DNA of 41,976 bases, from positions 1 to 41,976 of the forward strand of contig RFKD01000040.1 in NCBI GenBank assembly GCA_003694545.1, given 5' to 3'. A program made the position numbers and the translations under genes. Positions 1 through 6,608 of the stretch are shown here, one piece after another; position 1 is the first letter of the stretch, and each line of letters begins with the position of its first letter. Under the pieces are notes generated by a model. It was not told the DNA's origin and did not search any database. It saw only the letters and a program-made list of their open reading frames with translations. The DNA comes from Candidatus Parcubacteria bacterium (lineage in GTDB: Bacteria > Patescibacteriota > Minisyncoccia > Phycocordibacterales > UBA12088).

Positions 1-38
1 CGCGTGCCGCGCCCCTTGCGCAAGGGGCGCGGCACGCG
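1..38. repeat. Perfect 38-nt palindrome at left end
   Basis: Two 19-nt arms are exact reverse complements with no loop (centre between bases 19 and 20, around TTGC|GCAA). The palindrome lies inside the coding frame of the TrmH-like gene (residues about 97-109) and starts exactly at base 1. It is more likely an assembly breakpoint or an in-gene hairpin than a terminator, because the reading frame stays open through it. Confidence 0.9.
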
Positions 39-327
39 CGTCTTGCTCAAGGCATACAACCCAACAACCCTCCTTGCGCAAAGCGCCAATAGCCGCGAGT
101 GTTGATGGGAAATGCGCAAAGCGCACGATATCTTCCGCTCCAAGGGCGACTTTTGCGAAATCTCCACGCCGCCTGCCGAATCGGTCATAAGGAAGGGGGG
201 TTGTGCCACACGCGTATATTTCCTGCACACCAAAGAACGCCGCACTGCGCGCTATGGAGGCGGTGTTGTACACGCTACGAATGTTGTCCAAGACGAGAAC
301 AATCTCGCGCGAAGGTCGGTTTGCCAT
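1..327 (-). CDS. TrmH/SpoU-family RNA 2'-O-methyltransferase, N-terminal part (runs off left edge)
   Basis: The minus strand is open from an ATG at 327 to the window edge (109 codons). The product starts MANRPSREIVLVLDNIRS and carries the hallmark motif-1 pattern of SpoU methylases: N15-I-R17-S, N21-T and R27. A later segment, ALGAE, also fits the family. These SPOUT-fold enzymes use S-adenosylmethionine to methylate ribose 2'-OH groups in tRNA or rRNA; the exact substrate cannot be told from this fragment, and the C-terminal cofactor-binding knot lies outside the window. The gene is divergent from the DoxX-like gene, 25 bp away, and a TATACC-like -10 box ends 9 nt before the ATG. The last codons visible lie in a perfect 38-nt palindrome. 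Confidence 0.8.
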   Translation of the reverse strand, partial: MANRPSREIVLVLDNIRSVYNTASIARSAAFFGVQEIYACGTTPLPYDRFGRRRGDFAKVALGAEDIVRFAHFPSTLAAIGALRKEGCWVVCLEQDARAAPLAQGARHA

Positions 328-336
328 AGGTTGTGT

Positions 337-344
337 GGTATACT
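337..344. promoter_or_regulatory. Shared symmetric -10 region for divergent trmH-like and doxX-like genes
   Basis: GGTATACT at 337-344 reads TGG-TATACT on the plus strand, 8 nt before the ATG at 353. It reads TATACC on the minus strand, 9 nt before the ATG at 327. The core GTATAC (338-343) is self-complementary, so one site can serve both directions. No good -35 is visible on either side. Confidence 0.6.
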
Positions 345-352
345 AACGCACA

Positions 353-748
353 ATGTTCAATGTGTGGCCAGAGCTCTTTACCTACGAGATTTTCGCGGTC
401 GCCTTGCTACGCCTATCTGTCGCGGTGTTTTTCCTTATCCACGGCACGCGCACGCTGTCATTATGGGGTATTGGGCCGTTTTTTGATCGTTTCGGCAGTT
501 GGGGACTGTGGGCTGCTCGACTTGCGACCACGCTTCAATTTGCAATTGGCGTGCTCCTCTTGGTGGGCGCGTGGACGCAAGTCGCTGCGCTGTTTGGTAT
601 GCTTGTTTGCCTGAAGCTTGCCGCCGCAAGGCGCTTTCCCACCATTGCGCCACACGCTAAAGCAACCTATTACCTTGTGGCCGTTATTTGTTTGGCGTTA
701 ATGTTTCTCGGCGGGGGGGCGTTTGCGGTTGACTTCATTAAACTCTAA
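353..748 (+). CDS. DoxX-like integral membrane protein
   Basis: This is a 131-aa protein with about four hydrophobic segments: roughly residues 12-30, 48-66, 70-88 and 105-125. The N-terminal part (EIFAVALLRLSVAVFFLIHG) and the general pattern resemble the DoxX/DoxD family of small four-helix membrane proteins. Family members have been linked to quinone- or thiol-related redox functions, but the role of this one is unknown. The ATG at 353 is chosen because a TGG-TATACT -10 box ends 8 nt upstream, which suggests a leaderless message. It is followed by tRNA-Lys. Confidence 0.7.
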   Translation: MFNVWPELFTYEIFAVALLRLSVAVFFLIHGTRTLSLWGIGPFFDRFGSWGLWAARLATTLQFAIGVLLLVGAWTQVAALFGMLVCLKLAAARRFPTIAPHAKATYYLVAVICLALMFLGGGAFAVDFIKL

Positions 749-776
749 AGCTCTAGAGGAGAAGGGGAAAATGTGG

Positions 777-782
777 TAAGGT
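777..782 (+). promoter_or_regulatory. -10 box of tRNA-Lys
   Basis: TAAGGT preceded by TGG ends 9 nt before the first base of tRNA-Lys. The other three tRNA genes in the window have the same 9-10 nt spacing. Confidence 0.5.
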
Positions 783-791
783 GTGGTTTCA

Positions 792-863
792 CCCCCCGTA
801 GCTCAATGGTAGAGCAGCGGCCTTTTAAGCCGAGGGTTGAAGGTTCGAGTCCTTCCGGGGGGA
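792..863 (+). tRNA. tRNA-Lys (UUU)
   Basis: A full cloverleaf can be drawn. The acceptor is CCCCCCG/CGGGGGG, the D-arm GCTC..GAGC, the anticodon loop CTTTTAA (anticodon TTT at 824-826), the T-arm GAAGG-TTCGAGT-CCTTC and the discriminator A863. The outermost anticodon-stem pair is G817-A833, a mismatch. CCA is not encoded, so it must be added by a nucleotidyltransferase. A TAAGGT -10 box lies 9 nt upstream. Confidence 0.95.
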
Positions 864-910
864 CTGCAGCGCAAGGAGGCAAACGCGAAGCATTTGTCGA
901 CTATGCGATG

Positions 911-931
911 CCCCCACGGAGGGACTCGAAC
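911..931 (-). other. Inverted partial copy of a tRNA 3' end
   Basis: On the minus strand this segment reads as the last part of a T-arm plus acceptor (GTTCGAGTCC... then CCG and a G run). It matches the 3' end of the nearby tRNA-Lys in inverted orientation with one mismatch and one inserted base. No complete cloverleaf can be built around it. It may be a tRNA remnant left by a rearrangement. Confidence 0.5.
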
Positions 932-951
932 TGAGGCGCAGCGCACTTCTC

Positions 952-1461
952 TCATGACGCGCACAACACTAACACAATATTGTCAGATCCTGGCCCATAC
1001 TCTGCAACGCCATTGGGCCCAAGCGAATGAATGGCACGCACCCAAGTATCGGGCGCGACCCCTTCGCATTGATCGGTGCATCGATAGTCAGGGTCAAAAC
1101 GGTAGGGGTTGCTCCACGGATCCACGGGGGGACGGGAAAGGTACGGTCCGTTCCAATTGGGAAAACTGCCGTCAGTGCATAACAGGCCTGCTGCGCACGA
1201 ATCCAAAAAGACTTCCGGATCAAGCACGCAAGGCGTAGGGGAGAGGTGGTTTGGGTGCAAGCCGGTGTCAGCCTCCAAAAGCGCGACCGCATCGCGCAGC
1301 GCGGCTAAATCGGCTTGCGCTCGCGCGATACGCGCTTTGTGCCGCGCGTTGTTGAGCGAGGCGAACACGATGGAAGACAATAAGCCAATAATAGCTACAA
1401 CAACCAATAACTCTATTAATGTAAATCCGTGGTGAGAGCGAGAGATCTGCGTTTCCATCAT
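952..1461 (-). CDS. Type IV pilin-like / GspG-type pseudopilin
   Basis: This 169-aa protein has a classic prepilin leader: a short basic leader ending SHHG, then FTLIELLVVVAIIGLL, with Gly at -1, Phe at +1 and Glu at +5. PilD would therefore cleave after residue 12 and the helix would insert in the membrane. A charged helix follows (about residues 30-62), then a cysteine-containing globular part (cysteines near CVLDPE, DSCAAG, LLC, YRCTDQC), a pattern common in Parcubacteria pseudopilins. The start is one of two tandem ATGs (1461 or 1458). It lies 10 nt downstream of the broken pseudopilin on the same strand and is probably its operon partner. Its assembly genes (pilB, pilC, pilD) are not in this window. 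Confidence 0.88.
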   Translation of the reverse strand: MMETQISRSHHGFTLIELLVVVAIIGLLSSIVFASLNNARHKARIARAQADLAALRDAVALLEADTGLHPNHLSPTPCVLDPEVFLDSCAAGLLCTDGSFPNWNGPYLSRPPVDPWSNPYRFDPDYRCTDQCEGVAPDTWVRAIHSLGPNGVAEYGPGSDNIVLVLCAS

Positions 1462-1471
1462 ATTTCTTGGG

Positions 1472-2184
1472 TCAACAATGCACCATCACAAAAGCATCAA
1501 ACTCTTGCGACCAGTCGCGGCAAGCCTTTTGGGTCGCGTATTCCTCAACGGAACAAACACCATCTGCTTCTGGATCGCCGCAAACAGCTCTGGGAATAGA
1601 GAAGTATTTTTCGAGCGAAAGAGGCCGTCCGACTTCCGGGTCTTCTTGCGCGACGAACTTTTCCAAGTTGTTGATGCCGACGATCGCAAACGGTCCCGGG
1701 ACATTGCGGCAGGTGGGAGAAGCGGGGTCACACCGGCAGTATAGCATTGGGGGATAGCGGTAGTAAGCATAAAAATAATTCGCGCGGCGAGGGGCAAAAA
1801 ATTGAAAGCCTTGCACTCGGAGATTGATTGGATCGACCGGCACCTGCCCGATAGGAAAATGAGACGCGGGGTCTTGAAACCAATCGCTGGGACCTCCCGC
1901 ACCAGATGTTTCCCGTCCTCCGGCATTGCACGGGAAGATGTTTGGCAGATACGAACCGTGGTCGGAATAGTACACTCCCGTGCGGTGCGACTACTGCGCA
2001 AATAAGTCTGCCGTCGCGCATCGTATCCCTTTTTTCTAGCTCTTGATACAGACGCCAACACAATGTTCGATAAGATGCCGATAATTGCAATGACGACCAA
2101 AAGTTCAATAAGCGTAAACGTCTCGCCAGAAGGACGAGAACTAGGGAGAGGGAGGCTGGTGAGGCATACACGGAGCGTCGACAA
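1472..2184 (-). pseudogene. Pseudopilin disrupted by a frameshift
   Basis: The N-terminal part (start TTG at 2184) encodes FTLIELLVVIAIIGILSN followed by ASVSRARKKGYDARRQTYLRS in one frame. The expected continuation, YYSDHGSYLPN and a 160-residue globular domain ending FVMVHC, is in another frame that ends at 1472. The two frames join near 1973-1977, where one missing base would restore ..REL-YYSDHG... The residue before the mature Phe is Thr instead of the usual Gly, which could impair PilD cleavage. The start is uncertain: a TATGCT box (2206-2211, minus) lies 21 nt upstream of the TTG, and there is no in-frame ATG. A sequencing or assembly indel is an alternative to true loss of function. 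Confidence 0.75.
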
Positions 2185-2222
2185 CCAACTAGGGGTGCCC
2201 CTGATAGCATACCATTGTTGCG

Positions 2223-2908
2223 ATGCGACGGGGCAACTTGGTTTTGTATTTCTACAGAACTATTGTCAGGGCGGAAACCTTTGAGCTCTTCGCGCGCCTT
2301 GCGCGGCAGGCAAGATGCCGAGCGTGGGCTCGCTGAAGTAGAGCGCATTACCGCTTGCGGTATGGAAGGGTGCATTCCAATACGCGAGTCTCTTTCACGG
2401 CGGTTTGCCCTTATTGCTTCAAGACGCACCGATATTGAATCGGGGCGCGACGGGCTTATTGAGGCAGTATCACCCAGTTGCTCGCTCACGCCGCGTGGTT
2501 ACGCTAGCACGCCGAGGGGGTATGGATTGTTTCGATCGGTTTTCTTTCTCTCATCGCGCCTATCGCGCAATAGTTGGGTTTGCGCATTGTCCACATTGTG
2601 GCGAACAACTTTCTTTGGAGAAGAGATCAGTGCGCGGGTGTTGAGGAAAGCGTCCTATTAGAAACGGGCGGGAGAGGAAAAGCGCTCAGCGATTTATGCC
2701 TGCGGCCTCCCGTGTGGGTCGAGGGCGTTGGCTTTACCGACTACGAGATGGCGTACGCTGTCGGCGGACGCTTCATCGCATTTCCGGAATATGTTTGTCG
2801 GGAGCGTATTGTGGGCGCGGCCGATTATGTATGCGATTGAGCGATTTAATTGAGTGCATCGTGCGGTTGATGGAAGGGGAGCATGCTTCTCAAGAGCAGC
2901 AAGTGTAA
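2223..2908 (+). pseudogene. Decayed phosphoserine-phosphatase-like HAD hydrolase
   Basis: A HAD family protein can be rebuilt from several frames. ATG 2223 begins LVLYFYRTIVRAETFELF, where intact HAD enzymes have a DxDGT motif I; both Asp positions are Tyr here. The cap region (VERITACGMEGCIPIRESL) is in a second frame from about 2300. The first frame resumes by about 2463 with VWIVSIGFLSLIAPIA, HIVANNFLW, GVEESVLLETGGRGKAL and GFTDYEMAYAVGGRFIAF, broken by TAG at 2505-2507 and at 2571-2573. A last shift near 2830 leads to SDLIECIVRL and a stop at 2906-2908. Two stops, three frameshifts and a lost nucleophile indicate real decay. The original product would have been a serB-like phosphatase. 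Confidence 0.8.
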
Positions 2909-2969
2909 TGTAGGCGGATGTTGCTTGTTGGCGTTTTAGTAAGGATTCCGTCTCAGAGCTCATTTCTCG

Positions 2970-3042
2970 TGCGCGCGCTTGGGCTCGAACCAAGGACCTT
3001 CCGGGTGTAAACCGGATGCTCTACCAACTGAGCTACGCGCGC
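2970..3042 (-). tRNA. tRNA-Val (UAC)
   Basis: Read on the minus strand from 3042, the acceptor is GCGCGCG/CGCGCGC, the D-arm GCTC..GAGC, the anticodon stem TCCGG/CCGGA with loop TTTACAC (anticodon TAC), the T-arm CTTGG-TTCGAGC-CCAAG and the discriminator A at 2970. CCA is not encoded. Confidence 0.96.
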
Positions 3043-3051
3043 CTGTTGAGC

Positions 3052-3057
3052 ATTATG
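3052..3057 (-). promoter_or_regulatory. -10 box of tRNA-Val
   Basis: On the minus strand TGG-CATAAT ends 9 nt before the mature 5' end of tRNA-Val, matching the spacing at the other tRNA genes. Confidence 0.55.
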
Positions 3058-3179
3058 CCACAAATGTGTTTGCGTGGCGATATTTGCCTCTGTAACCAGC
3101 TGTGGTGCGCAAGCGTTAAGCAAACAACGCGCGTTGCGCGTATCTTGTTTCGTTTTAGCTGCAAAATGCAGTAGAGTGT

Positions 3180-3866
3180 ATGGACACACCTCCCGCGCCG
3201 CAGGCTATGGGTATTATCGTTGATGGGAATCGCCGCTGGGCGCGTAAGCGCGGTTTGCCCGTGTGGGAAGGCCATCGGGAAGGCGCCAAGCGCGTTGGGG
3301 AAACGATTCGTTGGGCACGCGAAGCCGGTGTGCGTTCCCTTATTTTTTACCTCTTCTCAACTGAAAACTGGCAACGCCCCATAGAAGAGCGCAGTCAGCT
3401 CTTTGAACTCTTGCGAGAGTTTTTGGAAAGAGACAGCGACATTCCCTCTGATGTTCTGGTGCGCATCGCGGGGCAAAAAGAGCGATTTCCACCAATGTTA
3501 CAGCAGAAGTTTGCGCGCCTGGAGGAAGCGCGGCTTCGTATCAAGGGTGGTGCCGCGTTAGCAATCGTCTTTTGCCTTTCTTATGGAGGGCGAACTGAAA
3601 TTGTCCACGCGGCGCAGCAGTTGGCCCGCGAAGGGAGAGACATTACCGAGCGCGCGTTGGCTGGGGCTTTGTGGACGCAGCCGATTTCCGATGTTGACCT
3701 TATCGTGCGCACGGGAGGCGTGCGGCGCCTTTCTAACTTCCTCTTGTGGCAGGCGGCGTACGCTGAGCTGTATTTCAGCGATACTCTCTGGCCTGATTTT
3801 TCTCAAGCCGAATTCACAGCTATTTTGCAGTGGTACGCAAAACAAGAGCGCCGGTTTGGGAGGTAA
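3180..3866 (+). CDS. uppS: Isoprenyl transferase / undecaprenyl diphosphate synthase
   Basis: This cis-prenyltransferase condenses isopentenyl diphosphate units onto farnesyl diphosphate to make the C55 lipid carrier for cell-wall synthesis. At 228 aa it is slightly short for the family (about 240-250). The catalytic P-loop GIIVDGNRRWARKRG is at residues 11-25 with the essential Asp15. FYLFSTENW (about 57-65) is the conserved flexible-loop motif, and a C-terminal LIVRTGG..RLSNFLLWQ..Y.EL segment carries the substrate-binding Arg and Ser residues. ATG 3180 is used so that the N-terminus has the usual length; an in-frame ATG at 3207 directly before GIIVDGN is possible. TAGAGT ends only 2 nt before 3180, which would fit the downstream start better if it is the promoter. 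Confidence 0.93.
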   Translation: MDTPPAPQAMGIIVDGNRRWARKRGLPVWEGHREGAKRVGETIRWAREAGVRSLIFYLFSTENWQRPIEERSQLFELLREFLERDSDIPSDVLVRIAGQKERFPPMLQQKFARLEEARLRIKGGAALAIVFCLSYGGRTEIVHAAQQLAREGRDITERALAGALWTQPISDVDLIVRTGGVRRLSNFLLWQAAYAELYFSDTLWPDFSQAEFTAILQWYAKQERRFGR

Positions 3867-4162
3867 TTTCTCTTCTTCTTTCACTATGTCAAATCGGTTA
3901 CACGCAAAACCTTTCCAAATTCCACATCAACTGGGCCGTGCGAAAGCTCCTATGGCGTGCCCATGCGTAAGCCAAGTTTACCGCTTCCCAACCGAGGGGC
4001 TCCTTGCTCGAGGAGAAAGAGCGCAAACAAATCAATGCGTTAGCCACAAGAGCCAAAGACTCGCCTGCGGTGGAGCGTTCCAAGGAGAACGGAAGTGCAA
4101 CAAATTGGAAAAACCCTGCTCGTCCGCCTTTTTGTAAAAGAAGATGTGGTACGCTTCGCTTT
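3867..4162 (+). other. Spacer between uppS and rluA-like gene; possible decayed coding sequence
   Basis: No convincing complete gene is visible in these 296 bases. Short protein-like stretches occur in different plus-strand frames (for example LSKFHINWAVRKLLWRAHA then a stop near 3979, LLEEKERKQINALATRAKD near 4001-4057, and IGKTLLVRLFVKEDVVRFAL ending at a TAG near 4176). This could reflect a degraded gene, but GC-rich DNA gives such stretches by chance. Confidence 0.25.
4150..4155 (+). promoter_or_regulatory. -10 box of rluA-like gene
   Basis: TGG-TACGCT ends 7 nt before the ATG at 4163, consistent with a leaderless message and supporting that start. Confidence 0.4.
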
Positions 4163-4951
4163 ATGCGCAGAAGCATAGGACCACAACCGCAAATCTTGTT
4201 TGAAGGTGCAGACGCGCTCGTGGTGGTAAAACCGCGCGGGTGGCGCACGCACGAACGGGCAGAAGAGGCGGGGCCCTCGCTCGCGCGCTGGTTTCTTTTG
4301 CGCGAACCAAGTCGCGCAGGTGTGGGGGAGCTCCACTTTGACGCTGAGCGGAAGGCGAGCGTATTGCGCCCCGGGGTGGTGCATCGGCTGGATACGGAAA
4401 CAACGGGGGTTGTCATACTTGCGAAAACATCGCCGGCGTATAAATTCTTCAAACGCCAACTAAAAGAACGAACCGCGCGAAAGGAATACCTTGCCGTGGT
4501 ATGGGGAGCAATGAAAGAGCCGCGCGGTAGTATTCGCTATCCTTTGCAACGCGCGCGCGGCGCCCGCAAACGCATAACCTTGCGGCGCTTGCCAATTGAA
4601 GGGCAACTACCGCGCGGCGCAAAAGAGGCCTCTACGGAGTGGGTCTTGCTCGGGGGCGGGGAGCTGGAAGGGAAGCTGGTGAGCTTGTTGCGCGTGGTCC
4701 CCCTCACGGGGCGCACCCACCAAATTCGTGCGCATCTTATGGCAATTGGGAGGCCGATCGTGGGAGACATGCTCTACCGCACTGCCGCCCCAATTGAAAC
4801 AGAGCGCTATCCTCTTCTCCTCCATTCATGGTCGCTGGCCATTCGTCTGCCACAAGAGCGCGGGGCGCGCACATTTGTTGCCCCGATTCCTGAAGATTGG
4901 CCAGAGCGTATCCGCGCGCTTGTCTCTGAATCCGCCACTCGGCTTGCCTAA
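4163..4951 (+). CDS. RluA-family pseudouridine synthase (RluD-like)
   Basis: This 262-aa enzyme isomerises uridine to pseudouridine in rRNA or tRNA. The catalytic motif HRLDTETTG places the nucleophilic Asp at residue 77. Upstream is the conserved VVVKPRGW segment, and downstream are EYLAVVWG, the motif LTGRTHQIRAHL and GRPIVGDMLY, all typical of the RluA/RluC/RluD group. No S4 RNA-binding domain precedes the catalytic domain. The frame is open further upstream to 4004, but ATG 4163 is preferred because the conserved domain begins just after it and a TACGCT box sits 7 nt before it. The target uridine cannot be predicted. Confidence 0.88.
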   Translation: MRRSIGPQPQILFEGADALVVVKPRGWRTHERAEEAGPSLARWFLLREPSRAGVGELHFDAERKASVLRPGVVHRLDTETTGVVILAKTSPAYKFFKRQLKERTARKEYLAVVWGAMKEPRGSIRYPLQRARGARKRITLRRLPIEGQLPRGAKEASTEWVLLGGGELEGKLVSLLRVVPLTGRTHQIRAHLMAIGRPIVGDMLYRTAAPIETERYPLLLHSWSLAIRLPQERGARTFVAPIPEDWPERIRALVSESATRLA

Positions 4952-4988
4952 AGCAGGAATGCGCCTTGCTTTTTAATGTTTCCCGTGC

Positions 4989-4994
4989 TAGATT
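4989..4994 (+). promoter_or_regulatory. -10 box of rplS
   Basis: TAGATT ends 8 nt before the ATG at 5003. This favours 5003 over the upstream in-frame ATG at 4976. Confidence 0.45.
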
Positions 4995-5002
4995 GCGCGG
5001 CA

Positions 5003-5431
5003 ATGAGCGAGGTTCGTCAAGCAACAACAGCGCGTACGCCCGTTGCGATTCAAGAGCGCAAAGCGATTCGCATTACGCCGGGCGACACGGTGCGTGTGTG
5101 GCAAAAGATTGAAGAAAAGGGTAAGACGCGCCTGCAGGCGTTTGAAGGATTGGTGATTGCCGTGAAGCATGGCAAAGAATTGGGTGGCACATTCACCGTG
5201 CGCCGCGTTTCCGGCGGGTACGGCGTTGAGCGGATCTTCCCCCTCTTTTCCCCTTTGATTGACCGCATAGAAGTGCTGCGCCGCACGAAGGTGCGCCGAG
5301 CGAAGCTTTACTTTGTGCGCGACAAGACCTCCAAAGCACTGCGCCGCCTCCTGCGCCGTACACAAATGGTGAGTGAATCAACCGTGAGCGAGCAACAGCG
5401 TACGAAGGAGGAGAAGGAAGCCGCCGAGTAG
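5003..5431 (+). CDS. rplS: 50S ribosomal protein L19 (bL19)
   Basis: This 142-aa protein of the large subunit sits at the 30S-50S interface. It shows the conserved bL19 pattern: ITPGDTVRVWQKIEEKGKTR, FEGLVIAVKHG, FTVRRVSGGYGVERIFP and DRIEVLRRTKVRRAKLYFVR. ATG 5003 is chosen from the -10 spacing and the family start; an upstream in-frame ATG (4976) would add nine residues. The C-terminus extends well beyond the usual end, with an Arg-rich stretch and a Glu/Lys-rich tail. The TAG stop is followed in the same frame by 14 more charged codons (QVVAKEVKKDEGNE) and another TAG, so the tail may once have been longer. Confidence 0.95.
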   Translation: MSEVRQATTARTPVAIQERKAIRITPGDTVRVWQKIEEKGKTRLQAFEGLVIAVKHGKELGGTFTVRRVSGGYGVERIFPLFSPLIDRIEVLRRTKVRRAKLYFVRDKTSKALRRLLRRTQMVSESTVSEQQRTKEEKEAAE

Positions 5432-5648
5432 CAGGTTGTTGCGAAAGAAGTGAAAAAAGACGAAGGGAACGAATAGGTCACTTGCCGTCTTGATGCGTGC
5501 AGAGACATCAATCCAATACGCTTGCTTGTTGCGCGTTGCGCGCGAAGAGTTTTATTTGCTCCCAACAACATCTTAATACGAAACCGGCAGATGGTGAAGT
5601 CCTTTCTGGTTTTTTGGAGTGTAAAACAAACAGTTGTTTGGAATTGTG
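5432..5648. other. Spacer between rplS and tRNA-Leu
   Basis: The first 45 bases continue the rplS frame after its stop. I see no gene, strong hairpin or promoter in the remainder up to the tRNA 3' end. Confidence 0.5.
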
Positions 5649-5733
5649 TGCGCAGGAGAGGACTTGAACCTCCACGGGGCTAAGCCCCACTACCCCCTCA
5701 AGGTAGCGCGTCTACCAGTTCCGCCACCTGCGC
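5649..5733 (-). tRNA. tRNA-Leu (GAG)
   Basis: Read on the minus strand from 5733, the acceptor is GCGCAGG/CCTGCGC and the anticodon stem CTACC/GGTAG with loop TTGAGGG (anticodon GAG). A long class II variable arm pairs GGGGC with GCCCC, the T-loop is TTCAAGT and the discriminator is A5649. It is 85 nt long, as expected for leucine. CCA is not encoded. Confidence 0.95.
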
Positions 5734-5743
5734 TCTGAAGGTT

Positions 5744-5749
5744 AGTGTA
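5744..5749 (-). promoter_or_regulatory. -10 box of tRNA-Leu
   Basis: TACACT on the minus strand ends 10 nt before the mature 5' end of tRNA-Leu. Confidence 0.5.
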
Positions 5750-5780
5750 GCGCACCACCAGCGATCACTCAAGCGTGTGG

Positions 5781-5786
5781 TATACT
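5781..5786 (+). promoter_or_regulatory. -10 box of histidine phosphatase gene
   Basis: TGG-TATACT ends 8 nt before the GTG at 5795 and decides that start over a longer in-frame GTG at 5777, which overlaps the box. Confidence 0.55.
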
Positions 5787-5794
5787 TCCTCCGT

Positions 5795-6451
5795 GTGAAC
5801 AACGCAAAAGCGCGCAAGCATATTTTTCTTGTTCGCCACGGTGAAAGCGAGGGGAACAAGGCGGACACCTACCAACAGGCGGACACACCGCTTACGAAAA
5901 CCGGGTTCTTGCAGGCACGCGCTATTGCGGAGCGTATCGCGCACCTGACGGACATTGAGGCGGTGGTTTCCAGCGATATGTTGCGCGCACGGCAAACGGC
6001 TGAGCGCATCGCCGAAAGGGTTGGGGCGCCCCACTTTGTGGAGGGGTTGTTCCGCGAGCGCCGTCGCGCGAGCTTCTTTGTTGGCAAGCGACGAGACGAC
6101 CCGGCCGCCCAAGAGGCAGACAAGCGTATTCGGGAGAATTTTGGCGTCCCAGGCTTCCGATTTGATGATGAAGAGACTTATGACGATCTCGTGACCCGCG
6201 CTGACGAGGCCCTCGCGTGGCTTGCCGGAAGGGAAGAGGGGCGGATGGTGGTTGTGTCCCACGGCTTTTTCCTCCGTTGTCTTGTGGGTAGGGCGTTGTG
6301 GGGCGAGCACCTTTCGCCCCATGTTCTTCTTCGTTTTGTGTATGGCACGCGTATTTTTAACACAGGCCTGTCAGAGCTTCTTTGCCAAGAAGGGGAAGAA
6401 TTCCCCTGGGTGCTGGTTACCTTAAACGATCGGGCTCATTTGGGAGAGTAA
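5795..6451 (+). CDS. Histidine phosphatase (phosphoglycerate mutase superfamily)
   Basis: This is a stand-alone 218-aa branch-1 histidine phosphatase. FLVRHGESEGN puts the phospho-accepting His at residue 15. SSDMLRARQTAE supplies the second Arg, and VVVSHGFFLR supplies the second catalytic His at residue 156. The acid region (LFRERRRASFFVG) is longer than in cofactor-dependent mutases, so a phosphatase acting on a small phosphorylated metabolite is more likely than a glycolytic mutase. The start is GTG 5795, positioned by the upstream TATACT box. A second, divergent histidine phosphatase domain occurs inside the IleRS gene at 21.5-25.1 kb. Confidence 0.88.
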   Translation: MNNAKARKHIFLVRHGESEGNKADTYQQADTPLTKTGFLQARAIAERIAHLTDIEAVVSSDMLRARQTAERIAERVGAPHFVEGLFRERRRASFFVGKRRDDPAAQEADKRIRENFGVPGFRFDDEETYDDLVTRADEALAWLAGREEGRMVVVSHGFFLRCLVGRALWGEHLSPHVLLRFVYGTRIFNTGLSELLCQEGEEFPWVLVTLNDRAHLGE

Positions 6452-6503
6452 GGGGATACATTGCCCCGAGCACACCGTGCTTCGCGTTGGAGGCGTAGTG
6501 TGG

Positions 6504-6509
6504 TATACT
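6504..6509 (+). promoter_or_regulatory. -10 box of tRNA-His
   Basis: TGG-TATACT ends 9 nt before G-1 of tRNA-His. Confidence 0.6.
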
Positions 6510-6518
6510 ACCATCAGT

Positions 6519-6591
6519 GGTGCCTATGGTGTAACGGTTAGCACAGGGGTTTGTGGAGCCCCTAGTTCCGGTTCGAATCCGGATAGGCACC
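6519..6591 (+). tRNA. tRNA-His (GUG)
   Basis: The acceptor is GTGCCTA/TAGGCAC, with an encoded G-1 (6519) opposite C73 (6591), the histidine identity pair. The anticodon stem is GGGGT/GCCCC with loop TTGTGGA (anticodon GTG), and the T-arm is TCCGG-TTCGAAT-CCGGA. The bases after C73 are CAG, so CCA is not encoded. Confidence 0.95.
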
Positions 6592-6608
6592 CAGCAAATT
6601 CGCTCATT

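Noticed and set aside
99..486. Plus-strand open frames over the left end
   Set aside because: They are shadows of the minus-strand TrmH-like gene and of doxX in other frames.
792..931. Integrated element bounded by tRNA-Lys and a tRNA 3' fragment
   Set aside because: The fragment is inverted, not a direct repeat, there is no integrase, and only about 50 bp separate the two.
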